From: Bartonella bacilliformis KC583
GTDB lineage: Bacteria > Pseudomonadota > Alphaproteobacteria > Rhizobiales > Rhizobiaceae
Length of the DNA: 64,000 nucleotides
Reading direction: 5' to 3'
NCBI RefSeq assembly: GCF_000015445.1
Contig: NC_008783.1
Span: 937,001 to 1,001,000, forward strand
The stretch's first letter is position 1. Every line of letters begins with the position of its first letter. The notes beneath the pieces were generated by a model that worked only from the letters and a program-made list of their open reading frames with translations, was not told where the DNA came from and did no database searches. The translations under genes and the position numbers were made by a program. Shown in pieces: positions 19,624 through 31,541 of the stretch.

Positions 19624-22074
19624 ATGAATGACTTTTCCAATCATATACCATTTTTCGATGATGAAGAGCCTCTTTACAGGTCTGAAGATAATTCTGAGAC
19701 AGGTAATGCTATAGAAGCAAAAGAACAAATACAATACGAATCCGACTATTTGAAAAAGCTTAACCCAGAACAGCAACAAGCAGTTATAAATACAGAGGGA
19801 CCTATTTTAGTTCTTGCAGGTGCTGGTACTGGAAAAACCCGTGTTCTCACAACTCGCATTGCTCATATTTTGCATCTCGGCCTTGCCTACCCCAGACAAA
19901 TACTTGCTGTTACTTTCACCAATAAAGCAGCAAATGAAATGAAAATTCGTATTGGTGAACTTGTCGGGAAAACTGTTGAGGGTATGCCTTGGCTTGGAAC
20001 ATTTCATTCAACTGGTGTAAAAATTTTGCGTCGCCATGCAGAACTGGTTGATTTAAAAAGCAACTTCACAATCCTTGATAATGATGATGTACTTCGTCTT
20101 CTGAAACAGCTCATTCAAGCTGAAAACTTAGATGACAAACGTTGGCCAGCGCGTAGCCTTGCAATGATGATTGATTCTTGGAAAAATCAAGGACTTTCAC
20201 CAGAACATATTTCAGAAAGCGACGCTCACTCTTTCGGTAATGGTGTAGGACGTAAGCTTTATCACAGCTATCAAAACCGGTTAAAAAGTCTCAATGCCTG
20301 TGACTTTGGTGATCTTTTGCTGCACCCTATCCACATATTTCAACATAATCCAGATATTCTTCGTGAATACCAAGATAAGTTTCGCTATATTCTTGTAGAT
20401 GAATATCAAGATACAAATACAGCACAATATCTTTGGCTTCGCCTTTTAGCTCAAAGCTCTACAAAATCACAAGTCAATCTCTGTTGTGTTGGCGATGATG
20501 ACCAATCCATTTACGGATGGCGTGGTGCTAAAATTGATAATATATTGCGCTTTGAAAAGGATTTTCCTCCTGCAAAAATCATTCGTCTAGAACGTAACTA
20601 TCGTTCCACATCGCATATTCTAAAAACCGCTTCTCATCTTATTTCTCATAATCAAGGAAGATTAGGAAAAACACTATTTTCTGACCAAAGCAATAACGAA
20701 GAAACAAAGGTAAAAATTCATGCAGCATGGGATTCAGAGGAAGAATCTCGTGCTATTGGGAAAGAAATAGAACAAACACAACAAAGTGGACATTCCTTAA
20801 ATCAGATAGCTATCTTGGTAAGAGCATCATTTCAAATGCGCGAATTTGAAGATCGTTTTGTTGCACTCGGTCTTAATTATCGTGTTATTGGTGGTCCACG
20901 CTTTTATGAACGAATGGAAATACGAGATGCTATGGCTTATCTGCGTGTTGTCGTTCAACCAGCTGATGATTTAGCCTTTGAGCGCATTCTGAATACACCT
21001 AAACGTGGTTTAGGAAATGCAGCGCTACGCCATCTTTACAATAGTGCACGTGCACGCGCTATCCCCCTTTTTGCAGCAGCTGCTGAAATTATTGAAACAG
21101 ACGATCTAAAACCCAAAGCATGCAGTGCCTTGCGAAGCGTTATTGAAAATTTCCATCGCTGGCAAGATATGCTAAAACACACACCACATACAGAACTTGC
21201 TGAAACAATTCTTGATGATTCAGGCTATATAGCCATGTGGCAAGAAGATCGTTCTCCAGAAGCACCAACACGATTAGAAAATCTGAAAGAAATGATCCGC
21301 TCTATGGAAAAATTTGAAGATCTTCATAGCTTCTTAGAACATGTTTCACTCGTTATGGATGCCGATAGCAATGAAAATATGGATGCCGTTAATATCATGA
21401 CCCTTCATTCAGCTAAGGGGCTTGAATTTGATACAGTCTTTCTTCCTGGTTGGGAGGAAGGACTCTTTCCTCATCAACGCTCATTAGATGAAGGTGGTCG
21501 TTTAGGACTGGAAGAAGAGCGGCGGCTTGCTTATGTAGGCATAACAAGAGCAAAAAAACATTTGCATATATGGTTTGTATCCAATCGACGCATTCATGGA
21601 CTTTGGCAATCTACGCTTCCTTCTCGTTTTCTTGATGAATTACCTGAACAACATATAGAAGTAGCAGATATTGAAACATCTTATGGTGGTTATGGCCAAC
21701 CGCGCTTTAGAAAGCAGGACCCTTTTCACAATAATTATTCAACACCAGGGTGGCAGCGTGCACAACAAAACCAAACAGAAGCAACACGCAATAATTGGGG
21801 AAGACGATCAAATGTTAACACACAACAAATCAATTATGGTGATAATGATTTAGGTTTTGGGCTCACCCATCCTCGTCAGACAAAAAATATTGAAAAACAA
21901 ACCACCACTAAATCAGTATCGAATATACCATCAACTTTTGTCATTAATGATCGAGTTTTTCATATAAAGTTTGGTTATGGTCATATTTTAGCAATAGAGG
22001 ATAATAAACTAACCATTTCATTTGAAAAAGCTGGAGAGAAACGTGTTCTCGACAATTTTGTTACCAAAGCTTAA
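19624..22074 (+). CDS. uvrD: UvrD/PcrA-type superfamily 1A DNA helicase
   Basis: 3'-5' helicase for nucleotide excision and mismatch repair and replication-conflict clearance; 816 aa. LNPEQQQAVINTEGPILVLA is the Q-motif region, and Walker A AGAGTGKT lies at residues 65-72. Next come motif Ia AVTFTNKAANEM, Walker B VDEYQD at 258-263, motif III GDDDQSIYGWRGA and motif IV RLERNYRS. Motif V MTLHSAKGLEFDTV and motif VI EERRLAYVGITRA follow. A linker rich in Gln and Asn leads to a C-terminal Tudor-like domain (residues about 770-816, VFHIKFGYGHILAIED) that in PcrA/UvrD contacts RNA polymerase. No strong Shine-Dalgarno sequence is seen before the ATG. Confidence 0.95.
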   Translation: MNDFSNHIPFFDDEEPLYRSEDNSETGNAIEAKEQIQYESDYLKKLNPEQQQAVINTEGPILVLAGAGTGKTRVLTTRIAHILHLGLAYPRQILAVTFTNKAANEMKIRIGELVGKTVEGMPWLGTFHSTGVKILRRHAELVDLKSNFTILDNDDVLRLLKQLIQAENLDDKRWPARSLAMMIDSWKNQGLSPEHISESDAHSFGNGVGRKLYHSYQNRLKSLNACDFGDLLLHPIHIFQHNPDILREYQDKFRYILVDEYQDTNTAQYLWLRLLAQSSTKSQVNLCCVGDDDQSIYGWRGAKIDNILRFEKDFPPAKIIRLERNYRSTSHILKTASHLISHNQGRLGKTLFSDQSNNEETKVKIHAAWDSEEESRAIGKEIEQTQQSGHSLNQIAILVRASFQMREFEDRFVALGLNYRVIGGPRFYERMEIRDAMAYLRVVVQPADDLAFERILNTPKRGLGNAALRHLYNSARARAIPLFAAAAEIIETDDLKPKACSALRSVIENFHRWQDMLKHTPHTELAETILDDSGYIAMWQEDRSPEAPTRLENLKEMIRSMEKFEDLHSFLEHVSLVMDADSNENMDAVNIMTLHSAKGLEFDTVFLPGWEEGLFPHQRSLDEGGRLGLEEERRLAYVGITRAKKHLHIWFVSNRRIHGLWQSTLPSRFLDELPEQHIEVADIETSYGGYGQPRFRKQDPFHNNYSTPGWQRAQQNQTEATRNNWGRRSNVNTQQINYGDNDLGFGLTHPRQTKNIEKQTTTKSVSNIPSTFVINDRVFHIKFGYGHILAIEDNKLTISFEKAGEKRVLDNFVTKA

Positions 22075-22136
22075 TGTAACACAGTAAAAATCTTCTTTTT
22101 AGAGAAAAAGTATTTTTCTATTATTTCACTTTAATA

Positions 22137-22766
22137 TTATTTCCATTTGTCAATAAAGGTTTTAATTGGCAAATTTTGCATATCAGACAATGCATTATAA
22201 ATCTTACTCAGCGGCCAATCCCACCAGGTCATATTCAAAAGTTCCTGGATCACATCATCTGGAAAACGCATACGCAAAAGCTTTGCAGGAACACCGGCAA
22301 CAATTGCATAAGGCATAACATCTTTCGTTACTACAGCATTAGCACCAATGATGGCACCGTAACCAATTGTCACTCCAGGCATAATAACAGCACCATGTCC
22401 AATCCATACGTCATGCCCAATAATCACACGCTTTGCACGACGCTTCACACGAAAGCCCTGATCCAAAGCCATATGATAGAAATATTCATTAGGGCGATAA
22501 GTCATCTTATGTGTTGTCAGCCGTTCCATTGGATGCTCTAATGCATTTATACAGACATGAGATGCTATAGAACAAAAACGCCCAATGTCACTATAAACAG
22601 CCTCACTATTGCATTCAAAATAAGAAAAATCACCAACGCTTACATCATGTAAAAGAACGCGCTCATTAACTTCTACATAAGGCCCTAATTTACAGCCACG
22701 CAATCGTGCTGTTGTATGAATGCGAGGTTTACTATCACGGAATTGAAAATCCTGCTGAATATTCAT
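22137..22766 (-). CDS. Hexapeptide-repeat acetyltransferase (xenobiotic/antibiotic acetyltransferase-like)
   Basis: A left-handed beta-helix acyltransferase of 209 aa. Hexapeptide repeats are visible in VIIGHDVWIGHGAVIMPGVT and IGYGAIIGANAVVTKDV, followed by the conserved YAIVAGVPAKLLR end cap. The HDVWIGHGA motif with its catalytic His and the insertion between coils fit the VatD/CatB/PhnO-associated group that uses acetyl-CoA. The substrate is unknown, and resistance cannot be claimed from sequence. It is convergent with uvrD and divergent from the SCO1 gene. Confidence 0.85.
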   Translation of the reverse strand: MNIQQDFQFRDSKPRIHTTARLRGCKLGPYVEVNERVLLHDVSVGDFSYFECNSEAVYSDIGRFCSIASHVCINALEHPMERLTTHKMTYRPNEYFYHMALDQGFRVKRRAKRVIIGHDVWIGHGAVIMPGVTIGYGAIIGANAVVTKDVMPYAIVAGVPAKLLRMRFPDDVIQELLNMTWWDWPLSKIYNALSDMQNLPIKTFIDKWK

Positions 22767-22997
22767 CCACCTTAGCCAGCTGTATTTATACGAATGAACA
22801 TGAAAAGCATATCAACTAGATTGACAAAATTGACTAAAAACCATTCCCATACTCTCAATCATCAATTATAATACACGATTGCATGGTATGATATGCTTTT
22901 ATAATACTCATAATATCTATTTTTCAATACTGAAACAAAGATTGCAAAACTAACTTGCCAATGTTATCATTTTTTAGCCTTGCAAGGAAGTGAAGTG

Positions 22998-23576
22998 ATG
23001 AAAAATGTGTTGTATATCCTAGGCCTAAGTGTCGTATTTTTAGCTGGTGTTTTTATTTATGATGCATTGAAAAATAAACCTTTAGGGGATAATTTTACAC
23101 TCACTTCTTCCAATGGAGAAATCGTTACTGAAGCCGATATTCGCAGTAGACCTGCTGTCCTTTTCTTTGGCTACACGACGTGCCCTGAAAGCTGCCCAAC
23201 TACGCTTGCTGATCTTAGCCGGTGGCTCACAGAAATTGGCCCCAACGCTGATAAATTAGGCATATGGTTTGTTACGGTTGATCCTGAACATGACACTCCG
23301 GAAATACTCCGCGAATATCTAAGCAATTTTACCGATAAAGTCGTCGGGATCAGTGGAGATCCTGAAAAAGTTCATGCAATGGTAAATTCTTTCAATATCG
23401 TTGCTGAAAAAATCCCTGGAACAAATGATGATAACTATACCTACAATCATACATCTGCAATCTTTTTGCTTAAAAAAGGTGGAAAATTAGCTGGTATTAT
23501 CCCTTATAATGCCGAAGAAGACGAATTAAAAGATGATATAGCTATTACACGGCTTAGGAAACTTGCCTCAAACTAA
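22998..23576 (+). CDS. SCO1/SenC family copper chaperone
   Basis: Thioredoxin-fold, membrane-anchored protein that delivers copper to the CuA site of cytochrome c oxidase; 192 aa from the ATG at 22998, which has AAGGAAG upstream. An in-frame TTG six codons earlier is less likely. One N-terminal TM anchor (VLYILGLSVVFLAGVFIY) is followed by the copper-binding Cys62-x3-Cys66 (TTCPESCPTT) and His151 (YNHTSAIFLL). The VTVDPEHDTPEIL segment is also conserved. Only 26 bases separate it from prmA. Confidence 0.93.
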   Translation: MKNVLYILGLSVVFLAGVFIYDALKNKPLGDNFTLTSSNGEIVTEADIRSRPAVLFFGYTTCPESCPTTLADLSRWLTEIGPNADKLGIWFVTVDPEHDTPEILREYLSNFTDKVVGISGDPEKVHAMVNSFNIVAEKIPGTNDDNYTYNHTSAIFLLKKGGKLAGIIPYNAEEDELKDDIAITRLRKLASN

Positions 23577-23602
23577 TTGAAAAAACTTCATAGAAAAATA
23601 AT

Positions 23603-24478
23603 ATGTCACAACAAATTCGCCTATATTGTGCTGCTCATAAAAGAGAAGCCGAGCATTTTTATAATCTCATAGAAAATGCTTTTGATGAAGAAGGATATCC
23701 TCTTGTTCTTGCTGAAATAGACGAAGAAAAGGCTCTTTATGAACTTTCACTTTATGTTGATAAAAATAATCAAGAAAATGTTCGTAGAGACTTTGCACGC
23801 ATTCTATCTTTGGATCTAAGTAAAATTAATATAGAAATTTTACCTGACATTGATTGGGTAAAAAAGAGCTTTGAAGAGCTAAAACCCGTGCATGCTGGCC
23901 GTTTCTTCCTTCATGGACATCATGACCGGGATAAAATTCCTTCCAATGTTTTTCCCATTGAAATTGAAGCTGGTCAAGCCTTTGGTACAGGCCATCATGG
24001 AACAACATCTGGTTGTTTAGAAATGATTACCAAAGTCGTGCAAAATGAAAATCCACAAAATGCTCTTGATCTTGGCACTGGCAGTGGCGTATTAGCCATT
24101 GCTATTGCTATGCTCAAGCCTATTCCTGTACTTGCATCTGATATTGATCCAATTGCTATTCAAGTAGCACAACACAATATTAAGCTTAATGGCGTAGAAA
24201 AATATGTCACAGCCGTTACAGCGTCAGGTTTTAACTATGATGATAAAGAGACTGTACCGTGTGCGCCTTTTGATCTCATTGTTGCCAATATCCTAGCGAA
24301 CCCTCTTATTGAACTTGCAGAAGAAATGGTAAAAGCACTGCAAAAAAATGGATCTATTATCTTGTCTGGAATTCTCGAAGAACAACATGACAATGTTTTA
24401 CAAGCTTATGTACAGCAAGGCTTAAAACATATTGAAACATACCACCGCCAAGGGTGGGTTACTTTACATTTACAATAA
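23603..24478 (+). CDS. prmA: Ribosomal protein L11 methyltransferase
   Basis: SAM-dependent methyltransferase acting on ribosomal protein L11; 291 aa. The central AGQAFGTGHHGTTSGCLEM is the PrmA signature. The SAM-binding motif I ALDLGTGSGVLAIA starts at about residue 154. The LIVANILANPLIELA segment matches the catalytic NxLxxPL loop. The C-terminus ends in RQGWVTLHLQ. The next gene begins about 18 bases downstream. Confidence 0.95.
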   Translation: MSQQIRLYCAAHKREAEHFYNLIENAFDEEGYPLVLAEIDEEKALYELSLYVDKNNQENVRRDFARILSLDLSKINIEILPDIDWVKKSFEELKPVHAGRFFLHGHHDRDKIPSNVFPIEIEAGQAFGTGHHGTTSGCLEMITKVVQNENPQNALDLGTGSGVLAIAIAMLKPIPVLASDIDPIAIQVAQHNIKLNGVEKYVTAVTASGFNYDDKETVPCAPFDLIVANILANPLIELAEEMVKALQKNGSIILSGILEEQHDNVLQAYVQQGLKHIETYHRQGWVTLHLQ

Positions 24479-24495
24479 AAGAAAAGAATGTCGTT

Positions 24496-26319
24496 GTGTA
24501 TCAATCTTTTGAAGCGATAACAAATCCAACCTACGCTGCAGAACGTATTTCCGCTCTTCGCATACAGCTTAATCACTTTGGATTAGATGGCTTTCTGGTA
24601 CCACGTACAGATGAACATCAAGGAGAATATATCCCCCTGCATGCTCAACGCCTTAGCTGGCTAACTGGCTTTACTGGATCAGCTGGTATAGCACTAATTT
24701 TAAAAAATAAAGCTATCATATTCACAGATGGGCGTTATACACTCCAAGTTCGCCAACAGACAGATCCTCATATTTTTGACTATGAAGATTTGACAACTTG
24801 CTCACCATCACAATGGCTTGAAAAAAATGGGCAAAAACTTTCTATCGGCTTTGATCCGTGGCTTCACACTATTTCTGCCACAGCGACGCTAAAAAAAGCA
24901 TTAGAACAAGCAAATGGCAAACTTATAGAAAGCAAAACAAATCTGATTGACCTCATTTGGCATGATCAACCACCCTTACCACAATCTGCTTTATCGCTTC
25001 ATCCTCTCGAATATGCAGGACGTAATACTGATGAGAAGCTAGCATTAATTCGCAAAGATATACAGCAGGCCGGCGCAAACGCATTTATTTTCACAGATCC
25101 TGCCTCTATTGCATGGACATTTAACATACGTGGCAATGACATTTCCAACACACCTTTTGCCCTTTGTTTTGCGCTCATTCCTATTAAAGAAATGCCAATC
25201 CTATTTATTGATGGCAAAAAACTTGGTGTGGAACAGAGAGAATATCTAAAACGCCATGCAAGATTATGTGAACCAGAAGAACTCATTCCAACAATCAAAG
25301 ACCACGTTCAAGCAGGAACGATTTTTGCCTTAGATCCAACGCTTACTTGTGAAAAACTGCGTACCGTTATTGAGGAAAGAGGCAGTCCTTTCATTACACT
25401 TTCTGACCCTGCTTCCTTACCACGTGCTATTAAAAATAACACAGAGCTGAATGGAGCACGCAAAGCACATTTACGTGATGGCTTAGCACTTATCCGTTTT
25501 TTATCTTGGTTAGATAAACAAATATCAGGAACAATTAGTGAAATTTCTGCTGCCCAAAAATTAGAAGAATTTCGCATAATAACCGCGCAAGAAATGGGTG
25601 TAAAACTCGAAGATCTCTCCTTTGATACCATTTCAGCAACGGGGGAACATGGCGCGATTATTCATTATCGTGTAACGACTGAAACAAATAAATTACTAAA
25701 TGCTGGTGAACTTTATCTCGTTGATTCCGGTGGACAATATCGTGATGGCACGACAGACGTCACCCGTACAGTAGCCATAGATCATGTTGGAGGAGAAGAA
25801 AAACGCTGTTTTACTCTTGTTCTCAAAGGTATGATTGCCCTTTCAACAGCGCGCTTTCCAAAAGGAACACGCGGACAAGATATTGATGTTTTAGCACGTA
25901 TTGAATTATGGAAAGCTGGTTTTGATTATGCACATGGGACTGGCCATGGAGTTGGCTCCTATCTTTCTGTTCATGAAGGACCACAAAATCTCTCATGTCG
26001 TGGCAGCCAAGAACTTATCCCTGGAATGATCGTCTCTAATGAGCCTGGCTATTATCGCGAAGGGGCTTTCGGTATTCGTATTGAAAATTTGATGATTGTA
26101 AAACCAGCACAAACAATTATTGCTGGCGATATAGACATGCTGTCATTTAAAACACTGACAAATTGTCCTATTGATCGACGGTTAATTTTACCAGAACTTT
26201 TAACTATACAAGAACGACAATGGCTTAATGATTACCATACCCACATTTATGAAGTCAGTGCGCCTTATCTAAATAAAGAAGATAGACAATGGCTGAAAGA
26301 AGCGACAATGCCTCTTTGA
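24496..26319 (+). CDS. pepP: Xaa-Pro aminopeptidase (M24B)
   Basis: Removes N-terminal residues preceding proline; a dinuclear metal enzyme of the pita-bread fold, about 607 aa, with two creatinase-like N-terminal domains and a C-terminal extension. The GTG at 24496 (giving MYQSFEAITNP) is chosen because related proteins start with an MxQSFE-like sequence; the open frame extends upstream into prmA. Metal ligands are seen in VDSGGQYRDGTTDVTR (two Asp), GTGHGVG (His), SNEPGYY (Glu) and GIRIENL (Glu). It lies in the SCO1-prmA-pepP run. Confidence 0.92.
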   Translation: MYQSFEAITNPTYAAERISALRIQLNHFGLDGFLVPRTDEHQGEYIPLHAQRLSWLTGFTGSAGIALILKNKAIIFTDGRYTLQVRQQTDPHIFDYEDLTTCSPSQWLEKNGQKLSIGFDPWLHTISATATLKKALEQANGKLIESKTNLIDLIWHDQPPLPQSALSLHPLEYAGRNTDEKLALIRKDIQQAGANAFIFTDPASIAWTFNIRGNDISNTPFALCFALIPIKEMPILFIDGKKLGVEQREYLKRHARLCEPEELIPTIKDHVQAGTIFALDPTLTCEKLRTVIEERGSPFITLSDPASLPRAIKNNTELNGARKAHLRDGLALIRFLSWLDKQISGTISEISAAQKLEEFRIITAQEMGVKLEDLSFDTISATGEHGAIIHYRVTTETNKLLNAGELYLVDSGGQYRDGTTDVTRTVAIDHVGGEEKRCFTLVLKGMIALSTARFPKGTRGQDIDVLARIELWKAGFDYAHGTGHGVGSYLSVHEGPQNLSCRGSQELIPGMIVSNEPGYYREGAFGIRIENLMIVKPAQTIIAGDIDMLSFKTLTNCPIDRRLILPELLTIQERQWLNDYHTHIYEVSAPYLNKEDRQWLKEATMPL

Positions 26320-26535
26320 TCAAATAAAATTTATATGCATTTCCTTTATTCAAAAAACATTTTTTTGAGAAACAGTTTTTAATTTTTCAAAATACGATAA
26401 CTTCACAGAAATGAGAAATAAAAAAGCTGATATTAAAGAGAAAAATTAAAAAATTACCAGAATTTTATATGGTGTACCACATAGCCAAATAGCATTAATG
26501 CATAAACATATCATCAATGTTATTTTGCAAAAAAC

Positions 26536-28710
<2,175 letters not shown>

Positions 28711-28804
28711 CTATAATCAGCACAAATTTCCACTTTTTTAGCAACAAAAATCTAAAAATATATGCTTACCTGTATCACTATCAATCATTTATCAATGATA
28801 ATCA

Positions 28805-30472
28805 TTATATCTGCGCTAAAAGCTTTTGTGCTGCTGCACGTGCCTCTTCAGTGATCTGTTCCCCTGCTAACATACGTGCAATTTCTTCTGCACGTTCATG
28901 CTTTTCCAATTTACGAATGTCCGTAACAAAATGCCTTCCATCACTCTCTTCAATTTTTGAAATAAGAAAATGATTATGCGCTTTAGAGGCTACCTGTGGC
29001 GCATGTGTAACAGCAAAAACCTGAACATCTTTTGATAAACGTAGCAACCGTTGGCCAATTGCTGCTGCAACAGCTCCACCTACGCCTGTATCTATCTCAT
29101 CAAAAATCAGTGTAGGTGCTGACCCGCAATCAACTAATACAACTTTTAATGCCAATAAAAAACGAGATAGCTCACCACCAGAAGCCACATTTAACATGGG
29201 CCCAGCTCGTGTTCCAGGATTTGTCTGCACCCAATATTCAACACGGTCTATACCATCTGCACTACGTTTTTCAGCATCACTTTGTATTTTAACAATAAAT
29301 TCTGCCTTTTCTAATTTCAAAGCTGGTAACTCAATCATAACACTTTCAGATAAACGACGTGCTACTTCCTTGCGTTTTACAGAAAGAGCTTGTGCTAATG
29401 TGTCATAATTTTTTTGTGCTTCCTGCATTTCCACTTCTAGATGCTCCAATGTGATCTGAGCAGTATCAAAATCTGCAAGATCCGTATTCATTTTATCTCG
29501 CAACTGAGCTAATTCATCTACAGAAATATGGTATTTGCGCGCTAATCCCCGAAGTGCAAAAAGACGCTCTTCTATACGTTCTAATTCACTGATATCAAAA
29601 TCTAATGCCTGCATTGTAGTTTCAATACCTTCTTGCGCTATTTCGAGCGCGCACAATGCATCATCAATGGATTTTACGATAGGTTCAATTAACGCTTGCG
29701 ATTCATCAATTTTTCGCTCTAACCGTCTCATTAAATTTGACAGAACAGGAATTGGTGATTTTTGACCATTAAAGAGATCATTGGCTTCCTTTATATCCGT
29801 CGCTATTTTTTCTAATTTAAGCATATCTGAACGGCGTAAAGACAGCTCTTCTTCTTCACCAATTTTAAACTCAAGCTTATCAAGTTCCTCTACACTCGCA
29901 CGAAGATAATCAGCCTCACGTGCAGCATTTTCTACTTTAACACGCTGTTGTTGCACACGTTGTTCCAATTCACGCCATATCTGATAACATTTACGTAAAT
30001 TGCTTACATCACCGTCAAGCTGGCCAAAAGAATCTAATAACTGACGATACGTATTAGCATCAACAAGCGCACGATCATCATGTTGGCCATGAATTTCAAC
30101 CAACATACGACCAACATTGCGCATTAAAGAAATGCTGACCACTTGATCATTAATAAAAGCACGACTACGACCATCATTTGATTGTACACGTCGTAAAATT
30201 ATATCACCTTCATCATCGAAACCATTTTCACGTATCAGCTGACGCACAGGATGTGAAATGGGAACATCAAAAACAGCTATCACCTGCCCTTGTACGGCAC
30301 CATGACGCACAAGCGAAGCGTCTCCACGCCCACCAAGAGATAAGGATAAAGAATCAAGTAAAATAGATTTCCCCGCCCCCGTTTCCCCGGTTAAAATCGA
30401 TAAGCCCGCTGAAAAATTAACATCGAGCTTTTCGATTAAAACAATATCGTGAATCGAAAGCTGCACCAGCAT
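28805..30472 (-). CDS. recN: DNA repair protein RecN
   Basis: SMC-like ATPase for double-strand-break repair; 555 aa. Walker A GETGAGKS lies at residues 29-36. The HGQHDDRALVD block is specific to RecN. Two long coiled-coil stretches (about 150-240 and 290-360) flank the hinge. The signature VASGGELSRFLLAL, Walker B TLIFDEIDTGVGG and the AVTHAPQVAS switch lie at the C-terminal ATPase half. The start lies six bases after the bamD stop, so bamD and recN are cotranscribed, a pairing conserved in Rhizobiales. Confidence 0.96.
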   Translation of the reverse strand: MLVQLSIHDIVLIEKLDVNFSAGLSILTGETGAGKSILLDSLSLSLGGRGDASLVRHGAVQGQVIAVFDVPISHPVRQLIRENGFDDEGDIILRRVQSNDGRSRAFINDQVVSISLMRNVGRMLVEIHGQHDDRALVDANTYRQLLDSFGQLDGDVSNLRKCYQIWRELEQRVQQQRVKVENAAREADYLRASVEELDKLEFKIGEEEELSLRRSDMLKLEKIATDIKEANDLFNGQKSPIPVLSNLMRRLERKIDESQALIEPIVKSIDDALCALEIAQEGIETTMQALDFDISELERIEERLFALRGLARKYHISVDELAQLRDKMNTDLADFDTAQITLEHLEVEMQEAQKNYDTLAQALSVKRKEVARRLSESVMIELPALKLEKAEFIVKIQSDAEKRSADGIDRVEYWVQTNPGTRAGPMLNVASGGELSRFLLALKVVLVDCGSAPTLIFDEIDTGVGGAVAAAIGQRLLRLSKDVQVFAVTHAPQVASKAHNHFLISKIEESDGRHFVTDIRKLEKHERAEEIARMLAGEQITEEARAAAQKLLAQI

Positions 30473-30478
30473 ATAAAA

Positions 30479-31372
30479 TCAATACGCCTTATTTTTATCA
30501 CCACTCAAAGCACGTGAGATCCAAGAAGATTTATGCTCTCGTGGCACCATATTATTCTTTTTTAACAAATCACTAGCAAATTTATACCAGCTACTTTCGG
30601 GATAATAACGCTCTAACATAACCGCAGCTGTTTGCGCTTCCTCAATTAAACCAAGAGCAAAACTCACTTCTGTTAACCGGAAAAGTGCTTCCTCAATTTG
30701 CTTTGTATCTGAATATTCTTCAATGACCGTACGGAACCTCCTACTGGCTGCTAAATATTGCTGACCTCTTTCATAATAACGACCAATTTGCATTTCTTGG
30801 CCAGCTAACTGCTCTCGACCAAAAAGTATTTTAGCTTTAGCATCATTGACGTAATCAGATTCTGGATAACGTTCTATGAGAAGTTGCATAGCAGCAATAG
30901 CACGCTTGGTATCTTGTTGATCGCGCGTAACATGAGAGATCTGCTGGAAAGAAGAAAGACCAACCAGATAATAAGCGTAAGCAGCATCACCTGCAGTCGG
31001 ATAAAGAGTAATATAACGTTGTGCCGCACTAATTGCATCATCATATTTAGCAAGCCGGTAATTTGTAGAAGCACTCATTATCAAAGATTTACGACCCCAC
31101 TCAGTATAAGCATGTTGTTCTTCAATAATAGAAAATTTCTTCAATGCCTCATCCAATTTCCCTGAATGAAAATGAGAAAGAGCTTGAGCATACACTACAT
31201 CCGGCGAATCGATTTTTAAAACATGTACAGCTGGATCAAGAGCATTTTTATCTTTGAACCAACAGCCTGCCAATAAGAAAATTCCTCCCCCACAAACTCC
31301 AATTAAGATCTTACGCACAATGTTAGATTTCCTATGGACTATATTTCCAACATATACACTAGATTTCGTCAT
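30479..31372 (-). CDS. bamD: Outer-membrane assembly lipoprotein BamD
   Basis: Essential BAM-complex lipoprotein (ComL/YfiO), 297 aa. A basic N-terminus and hydrophobic segment end in the lipobox LLAGC, with acyl-Cys at residue 37. A run of tetratricopeptide-type helices follows: VVYAQALSHFHSGKLDEAL, YPTAGDAAYAYYLVGLSSF, then RYPESDYVNDAKAKI and RYYERGQQYLAASRRF. GGGAAATT precedes the ATG. It sits between lpxC and recN. Confidence 0.93.
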   Translation of the reverse strand: MTKSSVYVGNIVHRKSNIVRKILIGVCGGGIFLLAGCWFKDKNALDPAVHVLKIDSPDVVYAQALSHFHSGKLDEALKKFSIIEEQHAYTEWGRKSLIMSASTNYRLAKYDDAISAAQRYITLYPTAGDAAYAYYLVGLSSFQQISHVTRDQQDTKRAIAAMQLLIERYPESDYVNDAKAKILFGREQLAGQEMQIGRYYERGQQYLAASRRFRTVIEEYSDTKQIEEALFRLTEVSFALGLIEEAQTAAVMLERYYPESSWYKFASDLLKKNNMVPREHKSSWISRALSGDKNKAY

Positions 31373-31541
31373 AATTTCCCTAGCCTCACGAAAATACTAT
31401 CTTGTAATAAAAGCCATACATTAAAAAGCTTTATGTTACATCATATAAAAAGTCATTAGTGCATTTAGCGTTTTTAGATCAATTTTCTTCTTAAAAATCA
31501 AATATATTAAAGAAAAATTTTTAAATTTTCTTTTATTTTAC

